A stretch of DNA of 64,000 nt from positions 1 to 64,000 of the forward strand of contig NZ_JALOCF010000005.1 in NCBI RefSeq assembly GCF_023227905.1, given 5' to 3'. Below are positions 51,629-61,032 of the stretch, one piece after another. A program made the position numbers and the translations under genes. Numbering within the stretch: position 1 is the stretch's first letter; every line of letters begins with the position of its first letter. Source of the stretch: Methylobacter sp. (lineage in GTDB: Bacteria > Pseudomonadota > Gammaproteobacteria > Methylococcales > Methylomonadaceae). The notes under the pieces were generated by a model. It did no database searches. It saw only the letters and a program-made list of their open reading frames with translations, and was not told the origin of the DNA.

Positions 51629-54136
51629 TTAAGGATATTGCACAGGCACAGGCTCTAATTTCCATATCTCCCGGTTATAGTCGCTGATGGTTCTGTCCGT
51701 GGAAAACTTGCCGCTGTTTGCGCAATTCAATATGCTCATCCGGGTCCAGTGGTCTTTATCCTGATAGGCGACTTCCACACGTTTTTGCGCGTCGATATAG
51801 CTTCTGAAATCCGCGAGGGTCATCCACGGATCGAACTTGCTTTTAACCGATGCGATCAGGTCGTCGAATATCCCCAATTCAAACTGGTTAAAATGCCCGC
51901 TTTCCAATAGATTCATCACCCGCCGCAAATCTTCATCCTGATCGATGATGGCGTACGGGTCATAATGCTCCCGCCTTGCTCCAATCTGCTCTTCGGTCAG
52001 GCCGAACAGGAAAAAGTTTTCCTCGCCGACTTCTTCCATTATTTCAATATTGGCGCCGTCCAGCGTGCCGATAGTCAACGCGCCGTTCATCATCAGCTTC
52101 ATGTTGCCGGTGCCGGAAGCTTCTTTTCCTGCGGTCGATATCTGTTCGGAAAGATCGGCAGCCGGGCAGATCATTTCCATCCCGGACACCCGGTAATCGG
52201 GCAGGAATAACAAGGTCAGTTTACCGTCAGCATCGTGATCCGCGTTGATAACATGCGCGACATTGTTAATCAATTTGATGGTCTTTTTCGCCATCGCATA
52301 ACCGGGGGCGGCCTTGCCGCCGATCAGCACGCAACGTGCAACCCAGTTTGCGGTATCGCCGCGTTTGATACGATCGTAAAGATGAATCACATGCAGCACG
52401 TTTAGAATCTGCCGCTTGTATTCATGAATGCGTTTAACCTGTATATCGAACAGTGCATCGGAACTTAAATGAATGTCCACATATTGTTTTTTGTGTTCAA
52501 TCAGCCGCTGTTTTGCATTTTGTTTTATCGCGCGCCAGCGATTCCGGAACTCGGCATTCTCGGCAAAAGGACTCAGCTTTTTTAATTCGTCCAGATGCGT
52601 TATCCAGCCGGCACCGATGGTTTCGGTGATCAGCGCGGCCAGCTCGGGATTACAGGAAGCCAACCATCGGCGCGGAGTGACGCCGTTGGTTTTATTGTTA
52701 AACTTGTCAGGCCATAATTGATAAAAATCGCGAAACAGGCCCTGTTGCAATAACTGGGAATGCAACTGGGCTACGCCATTGACCGAAAAACTGCCGACGA
52801 TGGCAAGATAAGCCATACGTACCTGCTGCTCGGCACCTTCCTCTACGATAGACATCCGGGTCAATCTGGCCCTGTCGCCGGGCCAACGTGATGCAACCTC
52901 CGACAGCAAACAGGCATTTATTTCAAAAATAATCTCCATCAATCTCGGCAACAACTTTTGCATGAGCTTAACCGACCATTTTTCCAGCGCTTCAGGCAGC
53001 AGGGTATGATTGGTGTAAGCCATAGTTTGCCGGGTAATGTCCCAGGCTGCATCCCATGACAAGCCATGCACATCCATTAACAGGCGCATCAGCTCGGCAA
53101 TGGCGATACTCGGATGGGTGTCGTTTAACTGAAAACAGTTTTTGTTGGCAAAATGGCTAAAGTCGTTTCCATGCTGCCGGACCCAATGGGAAAGCACATC
53201 CTGCAAGCTGGCGGAAGCCAGGAAATACTGCTGGCGCAGCCTCAGTTCCTTGCCGTTTTCGTTGGCGTCATTCGGATACAACACCATGGTAATGTGCTCT
53301 GCGATGACTTTTGCTGCCACCGATTCGGCATAATCGCCCGCATTAAACTCATCCAGGTTGAATTCCTCTGTCGCGACGGCTTTCCATAACCGCAAAATGT
53401 TGACGGTATTGTTTTGATAACCGGGTATTGGCGTGTCAAAAGGCACCGCCAGCACATCGTTAGTGCTTAACCAATATACCCGCTGGCTGCCCTGTTCATC
53501 GGTCTGTATTTCGGTATGGCCGCCAAACTTGACGCGCAGCGAGTATTCCAGCCGCTCAACTTCCCAGACGTTGCCGTAACGCAGCCAGTGGTCCGGCTTT
53601 TCGACCTGTTCGCCATTAATGATGGTTTGGGTAAACATGCCGTATTCATAACGCAAGCCATAGCCAGTCACCGGCAATTGCAAGGTTGCGCAACTGTCGA
53701 TAAAACAGGCGGCCAGGCGCCCCAACCCGCCATTGCCCAAGCCGGCATCGAGTTCCCTGTCAATCAGCTCTTCGATTTCAATGCCCAAATCATGCATGGC
53801 TTGAGTGGCTTCATCGGTTACGCCCAGATTAAGCATGGCGTTGCTCAAGGTTCTACCCATCAAGAACTCCATTGAAAGGTAATACGCCCGCCTGCTATCC
53901 AACTTGTTGTAGATTTTATGAGTGGTTTTCCAACGCTCCATCAGCCGGTCGCGGATGGATAATGACAATGCCTCGCAGGCATAAAAAGGCGATGAACGGA
54001 AATTCTCGTCCCGCCCCAGAGAATGAACATAATACCGTTTAAAATCTTCGATAAAATTCTCTTTTTTTACGCCCAACGTGGGAACATCAGTGATTGAAGG
54101 TATAGGCTTGCTTAAAATAAATCGTTTATTAGGCAT
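51629..54136 (-). CDS. glgP: Glycogen/alpha-glucan phosphorylase
   Basis: An 835-residue PLP enzyme that releases glucose 1-phosphate from glycogen. N-terminal allosteric-region blocks (RRAYYLSMEFLMGRTLSNAM, 20 residues) and GLGNGGLGRLAACFIDS are present. The PLP-binding block EASGTGNMKLMMNGALTIGT with the cofactor Lys is intact. Length is typical. It is flanked by a repeat element and an orphan parA-like gene rather than other glg genes, so its control is not visible. Confidence 0.96.
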   Translation of the reverse strand: MPNKRFILSKPIPSITDVPTLGVKKENFIEDFKRYYVHSLGRDENFRSSPFYACEALSLSIRDRLMERWKTTHKIYNKLDSRRAYYLSMEFLMGRTLSNAMLNLGVTDEATQAMHDLGIEIEELIDRELDAGLGNGGLGRLAACFIDSCATLQLPVTGYGLRYEYGMFTQTIINGEQVEKPDHWLRYGNVWEVERLEYSLRVKFGGHTEIQTDEQGSQRVYWLSTNDVLAVPFDTPIPGYQNNTVNILRLWKAVATEEFNLDEFNAGDYAESVAAKVIAEHITMVLYPNDANENGKELRLRQQYFLASASLQDVLSHWVRQHGNDFSHFANKNCFQLNDTHPSIAIAELMRLLMDVHGLSWDAAWDITRQTMAYTNHTLLPEALEKWSVKLMQKLLPRLMEIIFEINACLLSEVASRWPGDRARLTRMSIVEEGAEQQVRMAYLAIVGSFSVNGVAQLHSQLLQQGLFRDFYQLWPDKFNNKTNGVTPRRWLASCNPELAALITETIGAGWITHLDELKKLSPFAENAEFRNRWRAIKQNAKQRLIEHKKQYVDIHLSSDALFDIQVKRIHEYKRQILNVLHVIHLYDRIKRGDTANWVARCVLIGGKAAPGYAMAKKTIKLINNVAHVINADHDADGKLTLLFLPDYRVSGMEMICPAADLSEQISTAGKEASGTGNMKLMMNGALTIGTLDGANIEIMEEVGEENFFLFGLTEEQIGARREHYDPYAIIDQDEDLRRVMNLLESGHFNQFELGIFDDLIASVKSKFDPWMTLADFRSYIDAQKRVEVAYQDKDHWTRMSILNCANSGKFSTDRTISDYNREIWKLEPVPVQYP

Positions 54137-54215
54137 GGTTACTCCAATAGATTGATGCGAATAAGGTATTAGCTTAAGTAGTGCTCCATTATTGCCTGTT
54201 ATATTTAATTTTCGG

Positions 54216-54962
54216 TTAAGAGTTAGCGCGGTTCAGAATTTCTTGCCACAAGGCATCGTAAGCGACCGTGGATGGGCTGTTCTTGATATAGCCTCCCAAC
54301 GGCATACGCTTCAGACCCATGCGCTCAATATCGCTGGCATAAGGAATGGCGGTAGCTAAAATTTCGGGATGGCTCTCACTCAAAGTCTCCATGATGTCCC
54401 GGTGCATTTTTTTGCGGCGGTCAACCATCGAAAAAAACGGAATGAGCGCCAGTTTATTCAAGCCGTTAGCTTCGATAAAGCGTTCCAGCTGTTCGAGCGT
54501 TCTTAACGACAATGTCGTAGGGATTATCGGCGATAATAATATATCCGCGGCCTCAAAAACGGCTTCGGACAATAGCGAAATGTTGGGCGGACAATCCAGA
54601 AAAATAAAATCGTAGTCTTCCGCCAAGGGCTTCAGGAGTTTTTTGAGCTGCCGGGTCGGTTTTTTTTGGGCATCCAGAACCAGGTCCAGATTTCTGAAAG
54701 AAAAATCGGCCGGTAACAGGTGCAAATTTTCAAAGTCAGTGCCTTTAATCAGGCCTTCCAGTTCGCGTTTTCCGGCGATGAGGTCTTTGCCGCCGCCCTT
54801 GACCTTCGGCTTGATGCGAAAGTAATAACTGCTGGCTCCCTGCGGATCGAGATCCCAAATCAGGGTGCGGTAACCGTTGCGGGCGGCTGTATGGGCCAGA
54901 TTGACCGCGCTCGAAGTTTTGCCAACGCCACCTTTAATGCTATAGACAGCTAATACATTCAT
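54216..54962 (-). CDS. Orphan ParA-family ATPase
   Basis: A 248-residue deviant Walker-A ATPase: SIKGGVGKTSSAVNLAH at residues 8-24, IWDLDPQGASSYYF and DFIFLDCPPNISLL. It lacks an adjacent ParB-type partner and differs from the chromosomal ParA at 2926-3702. Orphan ParA/MinD-like ATPases position chemoreceptors, cell-envelope machines or other cargo. Its neighbours (glgP and a GGDEF regulator) give no clear cargo. Confidence 0.88.
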   Translation of the reverse strand: MNVLAVYSIKGGVGKTSSAVNLAHTAARNGYRTLIWDLDPQGASSYYFRIKPKVKGGGKDLIAGKRELEGLIKGTDFENLHLLPADFSFRNLDLVLDAQKKPTRQLKKLLKPLAEDYDFIFLDCPPNISLLSEAVFEAADILLSPIIPTTLSLRTLEQLERFIEANGLNKLALIPFFSMVDRRKKMHRDIMETLSESHPEILATAIPYASDIERMGLKRMPLGGYIKNSPSTVAYDALWQEILNRANS

Positions 54963-55117
54963 TGCATAGTCTCGTGTTTATGCGGGTAAGGTTGAAACAA
55001 CGATAACACAACACCCCCTACTATTGGCAAAACTGCCCGGTTTTCGCATAACGGGCGCATGGCGGGCTAACCTGTTCAAGTATGACAATTTTCCCTTATT
55101 GTCATGTTCTCGCCGGC

Positions 55118-56974
55118 TTAGGACGATGAGTCAAGCCGCGAACCGTTGCGGCCGCCTTGCTTGGCGAGATATAAAGCATTATCCGACCTTTTCATCAGTT
55201 CTTTCCAACTCGGCTTGGCGCCCTTGGAGCCTGCCACGCCAATACTAACAGTCACCGGGCAACGCAATTCGATCCTCTCAGGCTGGTTTCGCTCGATGGC
55301 ATTGCGGATGCGCTCGGCCAGCAATACGGCTGTGGTACCGTCGGTGTTGGGGGCGATGATCAGGAACTCTTCGCCGCCCAGCCGGCAGACAATGTCGCTG
55401 GTGCGTACATTTTCCCGCATCAGGCTGGCTGCGTGGACCAGCACCTGGTCGCCGACATCATGTCCCAGCGAGTCATTGACCGACTTGAAATGATCCAAAT
55501 CCAGCATTAAAACGCTCAAAGGCTGATTGGAGCGCTGCGCAGTCGCGGACTCCTGTTCCAAGCGGGCCATTGCATAACGCCGATTGGGCAAGCCGGTCAG
55601 AATGTCGGTATTCGCCATAGACTTAAGACGGCGGTTTGCTGCGGCCAGCTCGGCAGTATAGCGTTTGATGTCCTGGCTTTCTTTTTCCAGTTCATTTTGC
55701 AAGGTAACAATGCGCTGCCCGGCCCGTAAGCGCGCCAGCAGCACGCGCAGGCTGACCGGTTTGGTCACATAGTCGTCGATACCGGCATCGAAAGCTTCAA
55801 CCAGGGCATCTTCATCTTCTGTCGAAGTCAGCATAATCAGGTAAATATTTTTACCAAAGGCCGACGCGCGTAGCGCCTTGCAAAGGGCCAGTCCATCCAT
55901 GGGCTTCATCCTCCAATCGGTAATCACCAATTGCGGCTTGTGCTCAATGATATATTTCATTGCGGATTCACCGTTTCGGCACGTTGCAACCTGATTACCC
56001 GCCGCGGCAAGCTGCTTGGAAAAACGCGCCAGCATCATCGGGTCATCATCGACCAGCAACAGGCTCAAGCCCGGTAAAGCCGGTTCTGGAGCTGCATTTT
56101 TTACCAGGGAATCCCGCACATCTGTTTTTACGTCGATCAGCTTGCCCCAATCGTGCCAAAGCTCGACGGTTTCGTCGATAAACCTGAGCAAAGCCGACTC
56201 GTCCATGGCATGAAGAGCCGCCTTCGCTGTTAATTCCGTCCACATCACGGCACGGAGTTGCTCATCAGCCACGCAGTAGTTGCCAATCAGCCGGGCAAAA
56301 ATCAGTTGCCTGGCAAAATCGGCTGTCCGGTTAAACCCTTCAATTTTTTTCTCGAAGCTCAGTTTCAAGGCATCCAGAAATATCGCGGGAAATCCCCAGT
56401 CGGCCAGCAATATATGGCTCAGGACTTTATGGTCGATAGCAAAACGCTCACTCTCCAGGGCAAGAAGCCGCTCACCCTCCGCTGCGCCAAGGCATTCATC
56501 ATAAATATCCGGCCAAGCGGTTGCCAGGGCGAGACTGCCGATGTCACTCAGCAGGCCCAACGTAAACGACTCCGCAGGCACCACTGTGGTTTCCCTGGCA
56601 GTGATGGCCGCGATGGATACTGACACCGCCAAGGATCGCGACCAGTAGGCTTCATAATTAAATCTCCGGCAATGCCCGCTACCGCTGTTGCCAATCAGGG
56701 AAAGACTCAGCGCGAAGTTACGTACCGTCTGCATGCCCATCATCATGACCGCAGTTTGAACATCGGCGATGGGCCGCCGGGCTCCGAAAGCCGCCGAATT
56801 GGCAAAGCGCAAAATGCGCCCGCTGAGGGCAGGATCGACTTTAACCAGTTGACTCACCTGTTGCACGGTGGCATCGCTTCGTTGTACGAGTTGCATAATG
56901 GCCAGCGCCGTTCCCGAAGGGGAAGGCAGGCGATCGGTAACTTTGAGTTCATCAAGATTGAATTCAATATTCAT
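55118..56974 (-). CDS. HDOD - receiver - GGDEF protein (probable diguanylate cyclase)
   Basis: A 618-residue signalling protein. Domains: HDOD (about residues 10-210; PSPSGTALAIMQLV, VDPALSGRILRFANSAAFG), a receiver (about 300-420; phospho-Asp in LVITDWRMKPMDG), a short coiled linker, and a C-terminal GGDEF domain with the active-site RLGGEEFLI. The RTSD five residues earlier fits the inhibitory I-site. It likely makes c-di-GMP under control of phosphorylation. Its start overlaps the stop of the upstream hybrid kinase by 11 bases, so the two are cotranslated and the kinase is the obvious phosphodonor. Confidence 0.92.
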   Translation of the reverse strand: MNIEFNLDELKVTDRLPSPSGTALAIMQLVQRSDATVQQVSQLVKVDPALSGRILRFANSAAFGARRPIADVQTAVMMMGMQTVRNFALSLSLIGNSGSGHCRRFNYEAYWSRSLAVSVSIAAITARETTVVPAESFTLGLLSDIGSLALATAWPDIYDECLGAAEGERLLALESERFAIDHKVLSHILLADWGFPAIFLDALKLSFEKKIEGFNRTADFARQLIFARLIGNYCVADEQLRAVMWTELTAKAALHAMDESALLRFIDETVELWHDWGKLIDVKTDVRDSLVKNAAPEPALPGLSLLLVDDDPMMLARFSKQLAAAGNQVATCRNGESAMKYIIEHKPQLVITDWRMKPMDGLALCKALRASAFGKNIYLIMLTSTEDEDALVEAFDAGIDDYVTKPVSLRVLLARLRAGQRIVTLQNELEKESQDIKRYTAELAAANRRLKSMANTDILTGLPNRRYAMARLEQESATAQRSNQPLSVLMLDLDHFKSVNDSLGHDVGDQVLVHAASLMRENVRTSDIVCRLGGEEFLIIAPNTDGTTAVLLAERIRNAIERNQPERIELRCPVTVSIGVAGSKGAKPSWKELMKRSDNALYLAKQGGRNGSRLDSSS

Positions 56975-59900
56975 TGCTTTGTTCTTTCCGTTGTAACAGG
57001 CTATCGATTAAACTCATCATGGCCCGGATCAAGTCATGGGTCATCAACTGAAAATCGGCATCCGAAGCAGAAGCCATGCGGGCTGAATGCTCCAGTTTTA
57101 CCGCAAGACTGATTATTTTTTCGGCGCAAAAATGCCCGGCCATGCCTTTAATAGCGTGGGCGACATCGGCCAGCGCAACAAGGTCGGCTCGAGACAGGGC
57201 GGCATTCAATTCAACTATTTGCCCTGGCGCCTCTTCAAGCAACAAATCTATCATCTCGGCCAATAAATCATGGTCATCATCCAGCCGTTGAAGCGCTGCC
57301 TCCTCATCCCAACAGGCTGAGCTTTCCGCATCCTCCTTTGCCAAAAAAAGACGTTCCCTTTCAGCAGCACGATCCTGCGCTGCATGGGCGACTTCAGGGA
57401 CGGACGGCTCACCCAGCCAGCGCGCCAAAACTGCTGCCAGATCGGCTCGGCTGGCAGGCTTGCTTAGATAATCGTCCATGCCGGCAGACAGGCATTTCTC
57501 ACGCTCGCCTAACGAGGCATGCGCAGTCAGCGCCGTGACCGGCGTATGCGCTCCGCAAGCTGCCGCGACTTCCCGTTCGCGCAAGATGCGTGTGGCTTCG
57601 TAACCGTCCATAATCGGCATTTGGCAATCCATGAATACCAGATCGTAGGCTTGGCGCTCCAGATGATTCAGCGCCTCTTGCCCGTTATCGGCCAAATCGG
57701 GTTTAAGCTGGAACTTGGCGAGCTGGGAAAGTATCACTTTTTGATTGATCTTGTTATCTTCCACCACCAGCACCCGTTTGCCTTCGTACTCAAGCAAAAC
57801 CTCTTTTAGCCGGCTCGCTGGAGCGGAATCCTGACCGGCAAGCTGCAACGCATCGACAATGGCATCGAAAAGCTGCGATTGCCGCACCGGTTTTAACAGG
57901 CTTTGTTTAAACCCCGACTCAAGTCTTTCGACTTGCGAGCCGATACTGCCTGAGGATAAAAGAATGCGCGGCGTGTCGGCAATAGCGGGTTTTTGCATGA
58001 TGGCGCGGGCCAGCGCGAAGCCGTCCATGTCCGGCATTTGCATATCCGACAACAGCAAATCGTAAGGTTCGTTTCGCAGAGCGGCGGCTTCGAGTTCAAC
58101 AAGTGCGGCAGGCCCGCTGTCCGCTTCGCTTAAGGTAAAGCCCCAGTTGCTTAAATAATGTGTCAAAATCATGCGGTTGGTAGCGTTATCATCGACGATC
58201 AATGCACGCTTGCCAGAAAAATTCGCCTGCGGAACGGGAGTGTCGCTATCCATCGGCGCCAATGGCAAGGTAAACCAAAAATTGGCTCCCTGACCCAAGG
58301 CGCTTTCAACACCGATGCTGCCGTCCATCAACGCAACCAGATCCTTGCTGATCGATAAGCCAAGCCCTGTACCGCCATAGCGACGGGAAGTGGAACTGTC
58401 GGCCTGGGAAAAAGCCTGAAACAGGCGCGTTTGCGCCTCGGCGGTGATGCCGATACCGGTATCCGACACCTCAAACCGCAATATCTCCAGGGATGGAGTG
58501 TATGCCGCAGACCGGTCGGGAACCGGTGCGGCGATCGCCAGGGAGGGTGTGTGTGCCAAGAATCTGTCAGGAACAGATTCGGCAATCGCCGACACCTTTA
58601 CCGAGACTTCACCTTTTTCGGTAAATTTAACGGCATTGCCGATCAGGTTGGTGAGCACTTGCCGGATGCGCGTGGGATCGCCATGCCAACGTTGCGGCAG
58701 ATTGGTCGGCAGAAAGCAGTTCAATTCAAGGCCCTTGCTGTGGGCGCGGCTGGATAGCAAGGTGCAAACTTCTTCCACTAAATCCGGCAAGTTAAACTCG
58801 ATCTGCTCCAGCTCGACTTTACCCGCCTCCAGTTTGGAAAAATCCAGGATGTCGTTGATGATGGTCAACAACGATTCTGCTGAATTTGCCGCGATATCGA
58901 TCAAGTCCCATTGCTCTTGCGACAGTTGCGTATCCTGCAACAAATCCAGCATGCCCAATACGCCATTCATTGGCGTTCGAATTTCATGACTCATATTGGC
59001 CAAAAACTCGGTCTTGGCATGCGCGGCCTGCAATGCGGCATCGCGCGCAGCTTTCAGCGAAGCATTGGCCTTATCCTGAAGCACCGCGAGCGCCATCATT
59101 TCGCCTACTTCCTTGAGCATGGCAATGCGGGGCTCGTTTTGCACCGGGTAAGCATCGGTAAAAATAAACAACACGCCGAGAATCTCGCCGCTGGAAGCGA
59201 CAGGCACAACGTAGTGGCCATGAGACAGGCGGTCAGCGCAGCAGCAATGATCGGAAACGATAAGTTTTCTTGAAACGGCAGCCTGTCCACATAAGCCGTC
59301 GCCAAAGTCTATGCGCTCCTTGCAATCGTAATCCCCGCGTACGACGAATTTTTCCAGATAATCATCCCCTTCCGCCCGCAAAAACATACCGCCCTTGCGC
59401 TGTGAATCGACATCCTTGAGGCCGAATAAAATATCCAGAACCTGAATAGAGCGCTGTTCCAGCGTCAAGGGTTGGTGCAGCGCCTCAGAGATGGTCAGGC
59501 GGGCGGCGATATCGTCGCTTTCGATTTGCAAAGCCGCTTCCTCTTCGACCTGTTTGCTGACATCGTGTTGAATCTGTACATAGCCCGCTAGTGAGCCGCT
59601 TGCGGTTAGAATCGGAGTAATATTGGTCTTGGCCCAGTAATCCAGCGTATCCTCAGTGGCTTGTCCCGGGCGGGTTCGAAGGTCCTGTGCCGTGTTAAGG
59701 CTGTCATTTTCAGGCGCTAATGCGGAAGCTTCGCCTACAGGACGTAGGTGAGGGGCGTGAGCCTTGACTCGACGGCGGCCCCGCAGCCGACCTGACCAGG
59801 CTTCGCTGCAACGAAGCCTGCCTTGCATCTCGGACAGGATCTGTCGATCGGCGTTAGGGCTGTCCAGCACGTCGGGCTTTTGTCCCATCAGCGCATCCTC

Positions 59901-60638
59901 CGCCCAGCCGGTAAACAGGCAAAGTGCCGGGTTGGCGTACTGAATGAGCCCTTCCTCATTGGTGATGAGTATCATCTCGCTGCTGGCGTCCAGCGCGCGT
60001 TTAAGCGCTGTCAGTTTTAATTCATTCGCTTTCCGGGCGGTCGTATCCCGACGGATCGAAATGTATTGCTTGGGCTTGCCTGTTTTATCCAGCAGAGGCG
60101 CGATAGTGCTGTCCACCCAATACAGTTCACCGTCCTTGCGGCGGTTGCAAAACTCCCCGCGCCATACCTGGCCGCCGGCTATCGTATTCCATACGTTGCG
60201 GATGTAATCTTTATCATGATAGCCGGAGTTCACGACGCGATGGTCTTGTCCGACAAGTTCATTTTGGGTGTAACCGGACACTTTGCAGAACATGTCGTTG
60301 GCATAGACAATGCGCCCCTGAACGTCGGCAATACTGACCAGCACATGGTTCTCCAAAGCCTCCAGCAGCTCTCTGTTGGAGGCCGTCTGTTCCTGCCCGT
60401 TCTGCAAGGCCAGCGGCCGTACCGCCAAAAACCATAAAAGCGGCGAACTGAGCGCGGTCGACAAGATGATGCTGCTTACGCTGCCCTGCAATGGCGACAG
60501 TATAATTCCCCATTGCTGAGCCGCATCCAGCAGCCATATAGCTAGTATTTCGGAAATACTAATGACAGCAATGATGATGGCTAACAAAGAGAGAAAATGG
60601 CGTTTAGGGGGGTCCGACGGCGATAATGGAGTTGGCAT
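56964..60638 (-). CDS. Hybrid histidine kinase (TM-PAS-PAS-GAF-HisKA-HATPase-REC-REC-HPt)
   Basis: A 1224-residue BarA-like phosphorelay kinase. Two N-terminal transmembrane helices (about 14-37 and 45-70) are followed by PAS (GRIVYANDMFCKVSGYTQNE), a second PAS, a GAF domain (about 375-510), HisKA with His near residue 551 (NMSHEIRTPMNG), HATPase (RRYGGTGLGLSISKDL), receivers with LLLSDMQMPDMDG and LVFMDCQMPIMDG, and a C-terminal HPt (DVAHAIKGMAGHF). Two sequences interrupt known domains: a ~45-residue stretch in the second PAS (about 280-325) and a doubled 17-18-residue unit in HATPase (about 683-716). Both look like absorbed repeats. It overlaps the downstream HDOD-GGDEF gene by 11 bases. 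Confidence 0.92.
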   Translation of the reverse strand: MPTPLSPSDPPKRHFLSLLAIIIAVISISEILAIWLLDAAQQWGIILSPLQGSVSSIILSTALSSPLLWFLAVRPLALQNGQEQTASNRELLEALENHVLVSIADVQGRIVYANDMFCKVSGYTQNELVGQDHRVVNSGYHDKDYIRNVWNTIAGGQVWRGEFCNRRKDGELYWVDSTIAPLLDKTGKPKQYISIRRDTTARKANELKLTALKRALDASSEMILITNEEGLIQYANPALCLFTGWAEDALMGQKPDVLDSPNADRQILSEMQGRLRCSEAWSGRLRGRRRVKAHAPHLRPVGEASALAPENDSLNTAQDLRTRPGQATEDTLDYWAKTNITPILTASGSLAGYVQIQHDVSKQVEEEAALQIESDDIAARLTISEALHQPLTLEQRSIQVLDILFGLKDVDSQRKGGMFLRAEGDDYLEKFVVRGDYDCKERIDFGDGLCGQAAVSRKLIVSDHCCCADRLSHGHYVVPVASSGEILGVLFIFTDAYPVQNEPRIAMLKEVGEMMALAVLQDKANASLKAARDAALQAAHAKTEFLANMSHEIRTPMNGVLGMLDLLQDTQLSQEQWDLIDIAANSAESLLTIINDILDFSKLEAGKVELEQIEFNLPDLVEEVCTLLSSRAHSKGLELNCFLPTNLPQRWHGDPTRIRQVLTNLIGNAVKFTEKGEVSVKVSAIAESVPDRFLAHTPSLAIAAPVPDRSAAYTPSLEILRFEVSDTGIGITAEAQTRLFQAFSQADSSTSRRYGGTGLGLSISKDLVALMDGSIGVESALGQGANFWFTLPLAPMDSDTPVPQANFSGKRALIVDDNATNRMILTHYLSNWGFTLSEADSGPAALVELEAAALRNEPYDLLLSDMQMPDMDGFALARAIMQKPAIADTPRILLSSGSIGSQVERLESGFKQSLLKPVRQSQLFDAIVDALQLAGQDSAPASRLKEVLLEYEGKRVLVVEDNKINQKVILSQLAKFQLKPDLADNGQEALNHLERQAYDLVFMDCQMPIMDGYEATRILREREVAAACGAHTPVTALTAHASLGEREKCLSAGMDDYLSKPASRADLAAVLARWLGEPSVPEVAHAAQDRAAERERLFLAKEDAESSACWDEEAALQRLDDDHDLLAEMIDLLLEEAPGQIVELNAALSRADLVALADVAHAIKGMAGHFCAEKIISLAVKLEHSARMASASDADFQLMTHDLIRAMMSLIDSLLQRKEQSNEY
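59645..59790. repeat. Repeat-derived segment inside the hybrid kinase PAS domain
   Basis: The coding segment between the native PAS pieces EAWSGRL(RGRR) and YWAKTNITPI would normally be about ten residues. Here about 45 residues intervene (VKAHAPHLRPVGEASALAPE and onwards). On the minus strand its DNA contains GGCTCACGCCCCTCACCTAC, nearly the same as the GCTCACGCCCCTTACCTAC of the dispersed repeat near 7431. The frame is preserved. Confidence 0.6.
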
Positions 60639-61032
60639 AAGTCTCTGATTCGTTTTTGTTTAGTTATCACTACACAGGCCATGGATAACGGCCTGATCAT
60701 CAGGTTTCGCCATTTTCAGAACGGCGTTGAAACAGCTATTTTGCGACTATTATTAAACTTGAATGCCTGTGTCGATCTGGCATGAAACGAGCAAACATCA
60801 TTCCGGCAGCCATCGAATTGCGATCGGTTTCCACTGATTCCATGTTATCCGATACTTGAGCTAGAGCGTAACTTTAAAACCGTTATTTATCAAGGCGGTT
60901 ATTGGATAAGCAACGATAAGCTTTCAATCATCGCAAACTTATCCTATCCTTTACGCCTTAAATTTAACCTGCCGCCGAATCTGCCCCGGTAGGCTTACGG
61001 CAAACACACCATCCTTGGCGATTAAAAAAACC
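60639..61032. other. Intergenic region between divergent kinase and hemL genes
   Basis: This 394-bp gap separates the divergent kinase and hemL starts and must hold their promoters. No open frame of note or strong hairpin is apparent. A short inverted GGCCAT...AACGGCC-type sequence near 60679-60693 is weak. I see nothing else in it. Confidence 0.5.
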
